A DNA stretch of 64,000 nucleotides from Planctomicrobium sp051465645 (GCF_051465645.1 NZ_CP195790.1:2728001-2792000); one strand, 5' to 3'. Counted from the first letter of the stretch, positions 17,013 to 26,540 are shown. The notes: generated by a model from the sequence alone, not told the origin. Numbers and translations: made by a program.

Positions 17013-17903
17013 TTAACTCTTCAGAAACTCTTTGAGTTTCGGGACGATTCGTTCGTGGGCGTCTTCGAAGACGTAGTGGCCGGCATCTGGGAAGCGAATG
17101 GTTTCGGCGCCGGGGAAACGTTGTTCCCATTCATCCAGAAACGCGGTTGTAAAGCACCAATCCTTCTCACCCCAGAAGAAGAGCCAAGGGGAGTTCTTGA
17201 ACTGTGCCAGCCCGTTCTCAACGTCAACCAGAGTCATGTAGCTCGGATGCTCAGGTGAGAGCGGAATTTCTTCAACAAAGCGTTGCACGCAGACGCGGTT
17301 CTTCCAAGAGTCATAGGGAAACAGGAACCCACGGCGAATCGTCGGCGTCATCCGTTCATGATGCCCCATTGCCATCGAGACCGCTGCCCCGGCAAACGCG
17401 TTCAAACCACGGACTGCCGCTGGGCCGAGCACTGGAATACGGCAGACGGCGATTCGCTTCGGAATCGCCTGAGAGCGGAAGGCCGCCGTGTTCATCATCA
17501 CGAATCGTGAGAAGCGACCAGGCAGGCGAGCGGCTGCTCCCATTCCGATGCAGCCCCCCCAATCGTGACCGACAAGCGTGATGTCCTTGAGGTCAAGCCG
17601 CTCGATAAATCGAGTCAGGTTCTCAATGTGCTGTCCAATTCGATAGCCGTAATCCTGAGGCTTATCCGACAAGCCCATCCCGATGTGATCGACAGCAACA
17701 CACCGATAGTTGGGCAACAGCCCTTTGATCAGGTTTCGCCAGGCAAAGCTCCAGGTCGGGTTCCCATGTACAAACAGGACAACCGGACCGGTCCCTTCAT
17801 CAACGTAAGCGTATTTCAACCCATCCAGATCAATGGACTTCAGCGCAAACGGGAATTCCTGTTGAAGTTCCACCGGGAGCGAGGTTGTTGCCACAGCGTT
17901 CAC
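17013..17903 (-). CDS. Haloalkane dehalogenase-like alpha/beta hydrolase
   Basis: A 296-aa alpha/beta-hydrolase. HGNPTWSFAWR (46-56) carries the Asn/Trp signature of haloalkane dehalogenases and OleB. The nucleophile motif is VGHDWGG with Asp114, so this is an aspartate-type enzyme and not a serine esterase. FPDAGHYVFED near the C-terminus supplies the catalytic His. The cap region contains SQAIPKRIAVCRIPVLG. Substrates could be haloalkanes, epoxides or, as in OleB, beta-lactones; no ole genes are adjacent, so OleB is unlikely by context. No signal peptide. Upstream lies the inverted repeat AGTTGCAA / TTGCAACT (17954-17975). Confidence 0.85.
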   Translation of the reverse strand: MNAVATTSLPVELQQEFPFALKSIDLDGLKYAYVDEGTGPVVLFVHGNPTWSFAWRNLIKGLLPNYRCVAVDHIGMGLSDKPQDYGYRIGQHIENLTRFIERLDLKDITLVGHDWGGCIGMGAAARLPGRFSRFVMMNTAAFRSQAIPKRIAVCRIPVLGPAAVRGLNAFAGAAVSMAMGHHERMTPTIRRGFLFPYDSWKNRVCVQRFVEEIPLSPEHPSYMTLVDVENGLAQFKNSPWLFFWGEKDWCFTTAFLDEWEQRFPGAETIRFPDAGHYVFEDAHERIVPKLKEFLKS

Positions 17904-17953
17904 AGCTTTCGCAAAGTCGAGACAAAATTGACGTTTTCCGTTTCACACAAACA

Positions 17954-17975
17954 AGTTGCAACTTCACTTGCAACT
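17954..17975. promoter_or_regulatory. Inverted repeat upstream of the hydrolase gene
   Basis: AGTTGCAA, a 6-base spacer, then TTGCAACT, about 50 bases upstream of the hydrolase start on the minus strand. This is a plausible operator for a dimeric regulator, or a terminator stem for the next upstream gene. Confidence 0.35.
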
Positions 17976-18087
17976 CAGACAGTCAGGTTTCCCTGAGTGA
18001 AACAGAAACTCGAAACGATACTGTAAACAGGGCAGGGGACAAGACGAAGCGACACCAGAAATTTCTCAAGTGAAATCACAAACCCGA

Positions 18088-19524
18088 TCAGTTCGATTGG
18101 CGGCGAATTCGGACCTGATACCCCCCTTGATTGTCTTTCAGGCCGTTACCGACATCGTTGACTCGAAACCAAAGTTCTGAATCCGATTCCGCTTTAAACG
18201 TCCCGGACGCTCCTCCCTTCATAACGGTCAGATGCTCTTGCCCGGCCGTCGTCGACTCGGAGTCAATGGGGAGCAATCCCACCAGCAACTGACCAATTGG
18301 GTATCCGCCAGAGTAATCTAACGTGATTCCTTGTGGCTCACTCACCCATGGAGGTGTCACCTGTGAATTCAGAATGACCTGACCAGTCGCCGTGAATTCG
18401 AGAGTGTCACCAGCCTTGAGAATGCCCCCTGTCGACTGCCATCCCTGATTTGCTGAAACATCGACAGTGGCTTCGTTCCCGGATGGCCACGGTCGGGGAT
18501 CAGCAGGAACGAACGCATTCGCTGCCACATCAAACCCATAGTCGACTCGCTGGGCAAACTCGTACCACTCCGCAGACAACAGCAGCCGATCTTTTTCGAA
18601 CAGCTCCGACATCTTTCGCTGAAACTCCCGTGCTTCAAGATGCTGACCGAGAACTCGGAATCGGTCGTGATAGCGTGGGTGATTCTCTAGAAATGCACAA
18701 ACGGCCCAACTCCATGAATACGGAACAGATCGCTCCTTAGAAAACTCTTCTGAAGTGAACGTGCCAAGTCGATGAAGTCCGGCAATCCGGTTGTAGTAGA
18801 GTTCTTCGTGAATGATCTCAATGCGTCCCAGACCAGGGAACTGCGGCGATGTTTGTGGGAAGACCCCGAATTGGACGCGGCCATTTTCGTCCATGGTATG
18901 TGTCCCGAAGAACTCCGCCATCCCTTCGAGATACCACAACGGAGGCAGCATTGAAGGCAGGGTCGTCATGAACGCATGTGTCGCTTCGTGAATCAGAAGG
19001 TGCCGACGGTAATAAGGGTTCTTCTGCTCTCTCATCCAGAATTCACGTCCGAATTGACGCCCGAAATTGGCCATCACAAACCCGGCCGGTTGCATCCCTG
19101 CGTCACGAAACAAACCTTCGTCCTCCATCAGATACCCGGTGATCTGATAGGCGGAACCATCTCTGGCAGGCGGAAGTTCCCCGAAGTATTGAGTCCAGGC
19201 AACGTACGCTTGATCGACAATGGCTGGCAACTGTGAAGCAACTACCGGATCGATATCACTATAGAGAAGCAAGTGCTTCGATTCGTACTTCCGAATGCCG
19301 AGTGCTGTCGCTTTCGCATCGTCTCGCTTCGGTCGAATATCATCGTCGCGATAGACGCGTTGCGGGACATCAGCGGAAGTTTGAGCAGATACCGACGAAG
19401 GCAAACAGAGCACGGCCGACAACACGACGAAAGACGTCACCATTCGTAACGTCACCGCCCCGAATCGAGCAAAATCATTAGGGCTTTTCAAGTTCTGCAA
19501 ACGCTCCATCGCCATTGATCTCAA
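18088..19524 (-). CDS. Secreted HExxH-type metallopeptidase-like protein with LecA-like lectin domain
   Basis: 478 aa. An N-terminal signal sequence (MVTSFVVLSAVLCLPSSVSA around residues 28-47) predicts export. The central domain has LLIHEATHAF, a zinc HExxH-type motif, followed 20-odd residues later by WYLEGMAEFFGTH, whose Glu is the likely third ligand; this resembles gluzincin-like proteins of the DUF1570 kind. Residues about 350-475 form a beta domain: AGDTLEFTATGQV, PQGITLDYSGGYPIGQLL and LWFRVNDVGNGLKDNQGGYQ match the PA-IL/LecA galactose-binding lectin pattern. A surface or extracellular peptidase directed to glycosylated targets is a reasonable inference. Start uncertain among several Met residues. 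Confidence 0.8.
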   Translation of the reverse strand: MRSMAMERLQNLKSPNDFARFGAVTLRMVTSFVVLSAVLCLPSSVSAQTSADVPQRVYRDDDIRPKRDDAKATALGIRKYESKHLLLYSDIDPVVASQLPAIVDQAYVAWTQYFGELPPARDGSAYQITGYLMEDEGLFRDAGMQPAGFVMANFGRQFGREFWMREQKNPYYRRHLLIHEATHAFMTTLPSMLPPLWYLEGMAEFFGTHTMDENGRVQFGVFPQTSPQFPGLGRIEIIHEELYYNRIAGLHRLGTFTSEEFSKERSVPYSWSWAVCAFLENHPRYHDRFRVLGQHLEAREFQRKMSELFEKDRLLLSAEWYEFAQRVDYGFDVAANAFVPADPRPWPSGNEATVDVSANQGWQSTGGILKAGDTLEFTATGQVILNSQVTPPWVSEPQGITLDYSGGYPIGQLLVGLLPIDSESTTAGQEHLTVMKGGASGTFKAESDSELWFRVNDVGNGLKDNQGGYQVRIRRQSN

Positions 19525-19669
19525 CCACCCTCTCAGCTTCCCAATGTCAGACAGTTCATGCGACCACCATCCGACAACTCAGGCAAGCGGAATCATTCGA
19601 AAAACGCCCAGATCGAATCGATCAATATCCCTCAGTAGACGTTCACTAAGAACGCGGGATCAAACTCGA

Positions 19670-20782
19670 TTACTTATCTTTGATCGTAACGATCTTCCCG
19701 CCGTTCTGAGCAGACTCCATACACGCGTCCAAGACGAGTTGCGTCTTGCGAGAGAAGTCCGGCCATGTCTGATCCGTTTTCCCTGACAGCACAATTTCAG
19801 AGAACGTTCGAAACAGATTGGTTTCCTGCGAGGTTGGATGGTTATTGGAGAACTCTTTTACCGCCACTCGTTCCCGGTACTGAGCCAAATTGAATTGGCA
19901 CCCAGACACCTGAAAGTCATTCTTGATGACGTCGAATGTCGCACTGCTCCCAAAACTCGGCAGAACGAAATCATCGAGATAGATGGAACCATTGGTTCCA
20001 CTAATCGTGAATGTCTGTTGCTGATCAACGAGGAAGGAGCTGAAGAACCCAAACGAAACATCACCTGGGAACTTCAATTCCGCAGTCAATTCTAATGGAA
20101 CCGCATTCGGGCTGTCTGCTCGCCCTTGCTGTGCAAGCAACTGGGCTGACACCTGAGTCGGCATTGCATAGTTCATGGTCCAGAGAGCCATACGAATGCT
20201 GTACCATCCAAGATCACCGAGTGACCCATGTGGTTCAAGCTGGCTGCTCATGCGGATGTTGTTTTGCAAAAACTCATCCGGTGCAAGAAAACTGAAATGG
20301 GACGACATTCGACGAATCTTGCCAATGGAATTCTGTGAATCATCCAAAACCCGGCGCAACGCAGGCAATCGTTGCGAGTGCATGAACATGACTCCGTCCA
20401 TGAACTGAACCTGATTCGCCTGACAGGCATCCAGCATCTGTTTTAATTCACGTGAATGAATCGCACATGGCTTCTCACAGAGCACATGTTTGCCAGCTTC
20501 GGCAGCGCGGATCACCCACTCTTTGCGAAGTCCCGTTGGCAATGGAATGTAGACGGCATCAATCTCTGGATTCGACAGCAGCTCTTCATAATTACAGGAG
20601 ATCGGCGTGGTCTCGAAGGAACACTCGCGCTGACGATCTGCAATAAACGCGGCGGCTTTGGACGGATCGCGACTCGCAACAGCAGCGACAACGGCGTTTC
20701 CGGAATTCCGAATCGCCTGCCAGTTCTTCTGAGCAATCACAGCAGCCCCCATGATTCCCCAGCGGCAAGTCTTCATTGACAT
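19670..20782 (-). CDS. Gfo/Idh/MocA-family oxidoreductase
   Basis: 370 aa. The Rossmann domain starts CRWGIMGAAVIAQKNWQAI, followed by DAVYIPLPTGLRKEWVIRA and HVLCEKPCA with the conserved lysine. The second half, including MDGVMFMHSQRL and GDLGWYSIRMALW, is typical of the glucose-fructose-oxidoreductase/dimeric dihydrodiol dehydrogenase branch. Its GSLGDLGWY contains the Asp/Tyr pattern of the active site. AGGAAGAG precedes the first ATG by about 5 bases. It is cytoplasmic. It differs clearly from the oxidoreductase at 8272, so the two are not recent duplicates. Substrate unknown. Confidence 0.9.
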   Translation of the reverse strand: MSMKTCRWGIMGAAVIAQKNWQAIRNSGNAVVAAVASRDPSKAAAFIADRQRECSFETTPISCNYEELLSNPEIDAVYIPLPTGLRKEWVIRAAEAGKHVLCEKPCAIHSRELKQMLDACQANQVQFMDGVMFMHSQRLPALRRVLDDSQNSIGKIRRMSSHFSFLAPDEFLQNNIRMSSQLEPHGSLGDLGWYSIRMALWTMNYAMPTQVSAQLLAQQGRADSPNAVPLELTAELKFPGDVSFGFFSSFLVDQQQTFTISGTNGSIYLDDFVLPSFGSSATFDVIKNDFQVSGCQFNLAQYRERVAVKEFSNNHPTSQETNLFRTFSEIVLSGKTDQTWPDFSRKTQLVLDACMESAQNGGKIVTIKDK

Positions 20783-21039
20783 CGTCTCTTCCTGACTCTT
20801 AGGAGTGCTTCCAGATCTTCAAACCGAGTGATCCCAATGCCAAACGCACTTGCGAACGATCCGCTCAGTGAAACCAGTCCATCTACTCTATCGAACAACA
20901 TCAGCAGCGAGCGATATTTCAGACCTCAAGGACACCAAACCGGTCGCGATGAACATTGCTGTGCGTTCACATCAGTACAATAATCAAACAAGTGCCACGA
21001 TATCAGCCAGACACTTCTCGCGAAATGAGGATAGGGACG

Positions 21040-22035
21040 ATGCCAAAAATTGTTCGTTTTCACCAGGCAGGTGGTCCAGAGGTGCTGCAACTGGAGAACA
21101 TTGACGTCAGCCCTCCGGCCGCAGGCGAGGTCCAGATTGAGGTTCACGCTCTGGGACTGAATCGGGCGGAAGCGATGTTCCGCAGCAATCAATACCTTGA
21201 GCAGCCTCATTTTCCAGCCAGAATTGGTTATGAGGCATCCGGCACCATCAAGGCGATCGGCCAGGGGGTGACTGGGTTTCAGATTGGCGATCACGTCAGC
21301 ACTGTTCCTGCATTCTCAATGAATCAGTATGGAGTTGATGGAGAAGTTACGAACGTTCCTGCCAGGGCCGTCGTAAAACACTTGCCTTCTCTGGGCTGGA
21401 ACGAAGCCGCAGCGATCTGGATGCAGTACCTCACAGCATACGGAGCATTGATTCACATCGCCAAGATGACCGCAGGTGATGTCGTTCTGATTCCTGCTGC
21501 ATCGAGCAGTGTCGGCATTGCAGCGATTCAACTGGCGAACTACGTCGGCGCGACATCCGTTGCTCTCACCAGAACATCGGCAAAGAAAGACTCACTGCTT
21601 GCCCTCGGAGCGAAACACGTCATCGCGACTCAAGAGCAGAATCTGGTCGATGAAGTGAACGCCATCACCAACGGAGCAGGGGCTCGCATTGTCTTCGATC
21701 CGGTCGGAGGGGCCACCGTTTCAGACCTGACGGCCGCAATGGCCCAAAAAGGGATTCTGTTTATTTATGGCGCACTTGCACCGGAAGCAACTCCACTTCC
21801 ACTGTTCTCCGTGCTCGCCAAAACACTGACGATACGTGGCTACTTGCTGTTTGAGTTCACGGACAACCAAACGCTTCTTCAGCCAGCAGTTGACTTCATC
21901 AACGGCGGTCTTGAGTCTGGAGCACTGAAGCCCATCATCGCAAAAACCTTTCCACTTGATCAGATCGTCGAAGCGCATCGCTACCTCGAATCAAATCAGC
22001 AGATCGGGAAGATCGTCGTCACGGTCCGCGATTAA
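21040..22035 (+). CDS. Quinone reductase-like zinc-independent alcohol dehydrogenase family protein
   Basis: 331 aa of the medium-chain dehydrogenase/reductase family. The GroES-like N-terminal domain contains ALGLNRAEAMFR and RIGYEASGTIKAIG. The nucleotide domain has the quinone-reductase type motif IPAASSSVGIAAIQLA (near AxxGxxG), then IVFDPVGG. Zinc-binding cysteines are missing, as in quinone oxidoreductases. The ATG at 21040 has GAGGATAGGG upstream; an upstream frame to 20956 is not supported. The next gene on the same strand encodes WrbA, also a quinone reductase, which suggests a shared redox function, although 165 bases separate them. Confidence 0.88.
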   Translation: MPKIVRFHQAGGPEVLQLENIDVSPPAAGEVQIEVHALGLNRAEAMFRSNQYLEQPHFPARIGYEASGTIKAIGQGVTGFQIGDHVSTVPAFSMNQYGVDGEVTNVPARAVVKHLPSLGWNEAAAIWMQYLTAYGALIHIAKMTAGDVVLIPAASSSVGIAAIQLANYVGATSVALTRTSAKKDSLLALGAKHVIATQEQNLVDEVNAITNGAGARIVFDPVGGATVSDLTAAMAQKGILFIYGALAPEATPLPLFSVLAKTLTIRGYLLFEFTDNQTLLQPAVDFINGGLESGALKPIIAKTFPLDQIVEAHRYLESNQQIGKIVVTVRD

Positions 22036-22200
22036 CGCAAAAGGCGACTCAAGGCGGCCTGACTCAACTGTGAATTGTTCAGGCATCAGGAACGATTCCC
22101 TTATTATTTGAAAATGCGTTCCGTATAGTGACAGATGATCGCCTTGGGATTTTTTCATTCTGCCTTCCTGGAACAGCAATCGAACCCGGAGATTGAAGTA

Positions 22201-22815
22201 ATGAAGATTCAAGTCATTTTCTACAGCATGTATGGGCATATTCACCACATGGCAGAAGCAATTGCCGAGGGAGCCCGCAGCGTGGAAGGTGCTGAAGTCA
22301 CCCTTCTTCAGGTTCCGGAGCTTGTTCCTGATGCAGCATTGGAACGCACTGGAGCCAAGCAAGCCCGCGAGCAGTTTGCTGAGATTCCGATGGCAACAAC
22401 CAAAGGACTCGCGGAAGCTGACGCGATTATCTTCGGGACGCCGACTCGCTTTGGGAACATGGCGGCGCAGATGCGAAACTTCCTCGACCAAACCGGTGGG
22501 CTCTGGGCCAGTGGTGGATTGATTGGAAAAGTGGGAAGCGTCTTCACCAGTACGGGAACACAGCACGGTGGCCAGGAAACAACCATCACCAGTTTCCATA
22601 CCACACTTCTTCACCACGGCATGATCATCGTTGGCGTTCCCTATTCATGTGCCGAACTGTCAAACATGAACGAAATCACCGGCGGGTCTCCCTACGGAGC
22701 AGGGACTCTCGCTGGGGCAGATGGCTCACGGGTTCCATCAGAAAACGAACTGAGCATCGCTCGCTTCCAGGGCAAACATGTCGCTGAGATTACGAAGAAG
22801 CTTGTTGGAGGATAA
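22201..22815 (+). CDS. wrbA: NAD(P)H:quinone oxidoreductase, WrbA type
   Basis: A 204-aa flavodoxin-fold protein that binds FMN and reduces quinones by two electrons. FYSMYGHIHHMAEAIAEGA is the phosphate-binding loop. GTPTRFGNMAAQMRNFLDQT (central) and TSTGTQHGGQETTI, with SPYGAGTLAG near the C-terminus, are hallmark WrbA motifs. Length is normal. The ATG at 22201 follows GGAG by about 9 bases. It is followed by a strong terminator at 22860. Confidence 0.95.
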   Translation: MKIQVIFYSMYGHIHHMAEAIAEGARSVEGAEVTLLQVPELVPDAALERTGAKQAREQFAEIPMATTKGLAEADAIIFGTPTRFGNMAAQMRNFLDQTGGLWASGGLIGKVGSVFTSTGTQHGGQETTITSFHTTLLHHGMIIVGVPYSCAELSNMNEITGGSPYGAGTLAGADGSRVPSENELSIARFQGKHVAEITKKLVGG

Positions 22816-22859
22816 CTCCCAGGCGACAAGCGTAGACACACTGGCGATCGTTTTTCATA

Positions 22860-22895
22860 CTGATAACACGTCCTGAAACTAGGACGTGTTATCAG
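22860..22895 (+). terminator. Long perfect hairpin after wrbA
   Basis: A perfect 15-bp inverted repeat CTGATAACACGTCCT / AGGACGTGTTATCAG with a 6-base loop, 45 bases after the wrbA stop. It lacks a strong T-run, but the stem is long enough to stop transcription or block 3' decay. Confidence 0.7.
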
Positions 22896-23055
22896 ACCTG
22901 CCATTCCATCCTTCCGCAATATTGCCTGTTCAAGTCTGTTCGCTGTGACTCTATACGACCGGTTGAATCTCGCCAAATTGCTGTCCGCATCAACTCGAAC
23001 AGCATTTTGACTTCCGATCAGGCACAAGGTTCTGCAACTGGAGAATTCAAGCATC

Positions 23056-24591
23056 GTGAATGAATCTGCATCTCCCAGTGAGCCAAAAGAAATTCCATTG
23101 GTGCGTGTATCGCGACTCCCAGAACTTCTGAGAACGGAAGACTGGTGGGCGATCTGGCTGGGAGGATTCATTCTTCTCCTCGTCCTTGCAGCCACTCTTG
23201 CATCACGACCAGACGACACGTATTCCCGAGTCGAACGGTATCACCAGCTGACTCAAGAATACGATGCCCTGCGTGAGCAGAAGGCCGACCCTGACGGCAA
23301 GCTGAAGGACATCAAAAAGCAGCGGGAAGCGGCGAAGAACGCCATTGCAGTCAATCCGCTTTCCCAATGGACCGCCAAGCTGCAAAGCTGGACCAGTAAC
23401 CCCATTGCTGCTTTCAGCGACAAATCAGGCAAGCCAATTTTCCCTGGACTGCTGGGAGTCTTCGTAATTCTGGCGTTGACATTCACTCTGGGAATCAAAG
23501 TGATGGGAGGCTCGGCAAAGCAGTTTCTGATCGCGTTTGTCCCTGTCTTTCTACTTGCCATCTTTGCTTATGTGCTGGCCGGACAGAAAGTCATCAAACA
23601 CTACAACCTTGAGTATGCACTCTGGGCGATCATGGTGGGACTGATCATCAGCAACACGCTGGGAACACCACGTTTCATGTTGCCTGCCGTTCGTACCGAG
23701 TTCTACATCAAAACCGGGCTTGTTTTGTTGGGAGCAGAGATTCTGTTCTCCCAACTTCTGTCGCTTGGGTTACCCGGAATCGGTGTCTCCTGGGTGACAA
23801 CGCCAATCGTGTTGATCACCACTTTTATCTTCGGACAGAAAATCCTGAAGATGTCATCACCATCGTTGAACATGGTGATCAGTGCGGACATGTCGGTCTG
23901 TGGGGTCTCTGCAGCCATCGCGACAGGAGCCGCATGCCGAGCAAAGAAAGAAGAACTGTCACTGGCAATCGCTCTGTCACTGGGTTTCACAGTCATCATG
24001 ATGATTGTCATGCCAGCCTTCATTAACTCGGTCAACATGGACCCCGTTGTTGCAGGAGCATGGCTCGGGGGCACAATCGATTCCACAGGTGCAGTCGCAG
24101 CCGCTGGCGGAATGGTGGGAGACACCGCTCTGACAGTTGCAGCAACGATCAAGATGATCCAGAACATTCTGATTGGGGCAGTTGCATTTGCTGTCTCCAT
24201 TTATTGGGTTGGCTGGGTCGAAAAATCAGAGTCGACTCAACGAGTTGGCCTCGGCGAAATCTGGCGTCGATTCCCGAAATTCATGCTTGGGTTTCTGGCT
24301 GCATCGATTGCGTTTTCTTACATGGCAACCCGCGGAATTGAAGGCGAAGCCACTGTAAACGCCGTCTTGAAGGGAACGACTGAACCCCTGCGTGGATGGC
24401 TGTTCTGTCTGGCATTCGTCAGCATCGGATTGGAAACCAATTTCCGCCAACTGATGCCCTACTTCAAGGGAGGCAAACCGCTCGTCCTGTATGTTGTCGG
24501 GCAGACTCTCAACCTGATGATCAGCCTCTTCATGGCTTGGGTCATGTTTGTAAAGGTCTTTCCAAATGCCGCAGACGCACTCAGGCAATAA
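23056..24591 (+). CDS. YeiH/UPF0324-family membrane transporter with extended N-terminus
   Basis: 511 aa, versus about 340 for typical members. The conserved core (about 190-505) contains AIMVGLIISNTLGTP, FYIKTGLVLLGAEILF, ADMSVCGVSAAIATG and GAWLGGTIDSTGAVAAAG, which identify the Cons_hypoth698/YeiH family of putative sulfate exporters. About ten membrane helices are visible. In front lies one helix (about 35-55), a charged coiled-coil-like stretch (YSRVERYHQLTQEYDALREQ and following) and two more helices. The start may be GTG at 23056, after a modest leader. It overlaps the next gene by 26 bases, so the two are probably translated together. Confidence 0.85.
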   Translation: MNESASPSEPKEIPLVRVSRLPELLRTEDWWAIWLGGFILLLVLAATLASRPDDTYSRVERYHQLTQEYDALREQKADPDGKLKDIKKQREAAKNAIAVNPLSQWTAKLQSWTSNPIAAFSDKSGKPIFPGLLGVFVILALTFTLGIKVMGGSAKQFLIAFVPVFLLAIFAYVLAGQKVIKHYNLEYALWAIMVGLIISNTLGTPRFMLPAVRTEFYIKTGLVLLGAEILFSQLLSLGLPGIGVSWVTTPIVLITTFIFGQKILKMSSPSLNMVISADMSVCGVSAAIATGAACRAKKEELSLAIALSLGFTVIMMIVMPAFINSVNMDPVVAGAWLGGTIDSTGAVAAAGGMVGDTALTVAATIKMIQNILIGAVAFAVSIYWVGWVEKSESTQRVGLGEIWRRFPKFMLGFLAASIAFSYMATRGIEGEATVNAVLKGTTEPLRGWLFCLAFVSIGLETNFRQLMPYFKGGKPLVLYVVGQTLNLMISLFMAWVMFVKVFPNAADALRQ

Positions 24592-24904
24592 AGCGTTTCG
24601 GCGCATCGTGTCCTTCATCGCTGCACTCGGTTGCGTCGCAATAATCTGGCTCAGCATTCTCCCTCGACTGGGGGAGCATCCGGTGGTGCGCGAACTTGTC
24701 GAACGCAATGAAGCAAAGGGGATCGACCCGAGCGCGAAGTTCTACACAGAGCACCCGGGGATGGCCCAGTTTATGGACAACATCGAAACAGCCCATCGCC
24801 ACTCAGGCCATGAATTCTGGCTGCAGAGCGCACAGCAGAGGATCGCTCAATCGAATCAGGATTCCCCGTCTCACCTGCAACCGCTGTCGAAAATTGAAGA
24901 CTGA
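24566..24904 (+). CDS. Small single-pass membrane protein, partner of the YeiH-type transporter
   Basis: 112 aa. One N-terminal helix (IVSFIAALGCVAIIWLSIL, about residues 14-32) is followed by a polar domain with LGEHPVVRELVERNEAKGID and PSAKFYTEHPGMAQF. It starts inside the last codons of the transporter gene, so translational coupling is likely. The polar domain probably lies outside the cytoplasm if the helix is a signal anchor. I do not know a named family; the tight overlap suggests a subunit or accessory factor of the transporter. Confidence 0.7.
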   Translation: MPQTHSGNKAFRRIVSFIAALGCVAIIWLSILPRLGEHPVVRELVERNEAKGIDPSAKFYTEHPGMAQFMDNIETAHRHSGHEFWLQSAQQRIAQSNQDSPSHLQPLSKIED

Positions 24905-24916
24905 CCTGCAGTGAGT

Positions 24917-26377
24917 TCAGATCGAATGTTGCGAAGGAGTATAATTCCCTTCATCAACGGATTCCCAATGGGCGTTCCCTAATCGCTCTGCGATCTGCGC
25001 CAGAACCTGCGGACTCGCCTGACATCGGTGATTGCGAGTCGACGAACTGCCAGCAGAGTCTGTCGCATCAATCCAGAGTCGCCCTGTGTCATACTTCACG
25101 GTTCGACTTAGTGCTGAGTCTTCAACACCAAGCCGGACACACGCTTCGCGCCAGACAGCATCTGCATTGCGAAGATCGACTCGTGCAGAGACGGCAACAA
25201 GAATCGAAGATTCCGTCAGCATCGGTAAGCTGCTGATCGCCTGAAAAAGCTGCTGGACCTGTGCTGCGTCGCTGGCTGTCGTACTCACAAAAACGAGCTG
25301 ACGATGCCCTCCGCCCACAGGTAAATGAAGATCGACTACGGTTCCGTTGATCAGCTGCAGAAGCTTTAACAACATCCGTTCTGTCAGCTGACTCGTGACA
25401 AAGTCTTCCTGAAAATCGAATGCCTGAACTCTGGCCGGGAAAATCGGATTGGCACGATGAGTAATCGCGCTCAATCGCAGAACAGCGAGATCATTTCGAG
25501 TTTCAAGTAACCCATTCTTTCCGGCGAATCGTCCAGAAACTGCGCCTGCGGCAGGATCGAGATAGCCTTCCAGCACAATCTCAGCATCTGCCGGGACATT
25601 CAGCTCGACAGTCCGAGCACGAATGAGATTGACGCTTTCATTACGCAGAATCCCGGCAAACAGCCACGGATCAAACATCTGCGGAAGCGGCAACGACGCA
25701 ACGTACGTCAGCAGTGGGTCTCCCCCCAGTGCGATTGCTACTGGAAAGGGATGATTGCCTTCCTGTGCGTGCTGCCATTGTGCATAAGCCGCATGAGACG
25801 GAGTCCAACTGACAGCCAGCGTCTGACGATCAATTCTTCCTGCCGGCACCAGATCAATATTCGGGCGATTGTCCAGAGACTCCGAAATCACAAGCCCCGC
25901 TGTAATCGCCGGGCCAGATTCACCTGCCCAGCATTGCAGCAATGGCAATTCATCAAGATTGAGTTCTTTCCCGAGCTTCACAACCTGCTGGCATGCGGCA
26001 CGTCGAATGACTCTTGGAAGATACCGGGAACGATCAGGTGCTGTTGCCGAATTCCCCAGGCCAAACTTCCAATCCCGCCCAGCCTGTTGAAAGGGATTCA
26101 AGACGGCCTGGAACCGTCCCAGGATTTCATCGATTGAGGAACTCCCGCACGACCTCAACAGTCGCTGAAAGTTTCCCAGCAGATTCGTAACGACCGGGAT
26201 CGACGACTGTTGTGGGGACTCGCTCAAAACGACAGGACTTCGTTCGCCGAACTCGCGACAAATCTCCTGCGTGACGCCAGCAATCTCTTCACGCAAGCTG
26301 AGAGGAACGCCAACCCGTTCCAATTCGCCGGCATCGGCGGTCGCCTGCAAGAATTGCGTGAGATCGTCAAATGCCAT
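24917..26377 (-). CDS. UbiD-family decarboxylase
   Basis: 486 aa, the usual length of UbiD/Fdc-type enzymes, which use prenylated FMN to (de)carboxylate aromatic or unsaturated acids. The N-terminus FDDLTQFLQATADAGELERV is typical. PFPVAIALGGDPLLTYVA and the segment AEIVLEGYLDP with the conserved acidic residues mark the active-site domain; the C-terminal hexamerisation region follows. No ubiX-like prenyltransferase gene is adjacent. In planctomycetes a UbiD protein often serves menaquinone synthesis by the futalosine route, but nothing here decides the substrate. It converges on the small membrane protein gene with 12 bases between stops. Confidence 0.88.
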   Translation of the reverse strand: MAFDDLTQFLQATADAGELERVGVPLSLREEIAGVTQEICREFGERSPVVLSESPQQSSIPVVTNLLGNFQRLLRSCGSSSIDEILGRFQAVLNPFQQAGRDWKFGLGNSATAPDRSRYLPRVIRRAACQQVVKLGKELNLDELPLLQCWAGESGPAITAGLVISESLDNRPNIDLVPAGRIDRQTLAVSWTPSHAAYAQWQHAQEGNHPFPVAIALGGDPLLTYVASLPLPQMFDPWLFAGILRNESVNLIRARTVELNVPADAEIVLEGYLDPAAGAVSGRFAGKNGLLETRNDLAVLRLSAITHRANPIFPARVQAFDFQEDFVTSQLTERMLLKLLQLINGTVVDLHLPVGGGHRQLVFVSTTASDAAQVQQLFQAISSLPMLTESSILVAVSARVDLRNADAVWREACVRLGVEDSALSRTVKYDTGRLWIDATDSAGSSSTRNHRCQASPQVLAQIAERLGNAHWESVDEGNYTPSQHSI

Positions 26378-26502
26378 TGGGAGGTCGGACTATCTAAAGC
26401 GTTTTCAGAATTGACGTCGCTGAATCAGACACACTTCAAAAGGATTTCATCATCTGGAAACCCGATTTCATTGCATGACATCAGCGCGATCATAACAAAG
26501 AA

Positions 26503-26540
26503 AAACCGTTCTGAATGCAATGAAACACTCAAAACGGTTT
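26503..26540 (-). terminator. Terminator of the DUF1573 gene
   Basis: The imperfect stem AAACCGTTTTGA / TTCAGAACGGTTT, read on the minus strand, is followed by TTCTTTG. It lies about 40 bases beyond the stop of the DUF1573 gene. Confidence 0.65.

Noticed and set aside
22860..22895. Possible attachment site or recombination target at the 15-bp perfect hairpin
   Set aside because: Its place just after wrbA and its single occurrence fit a terminator better.
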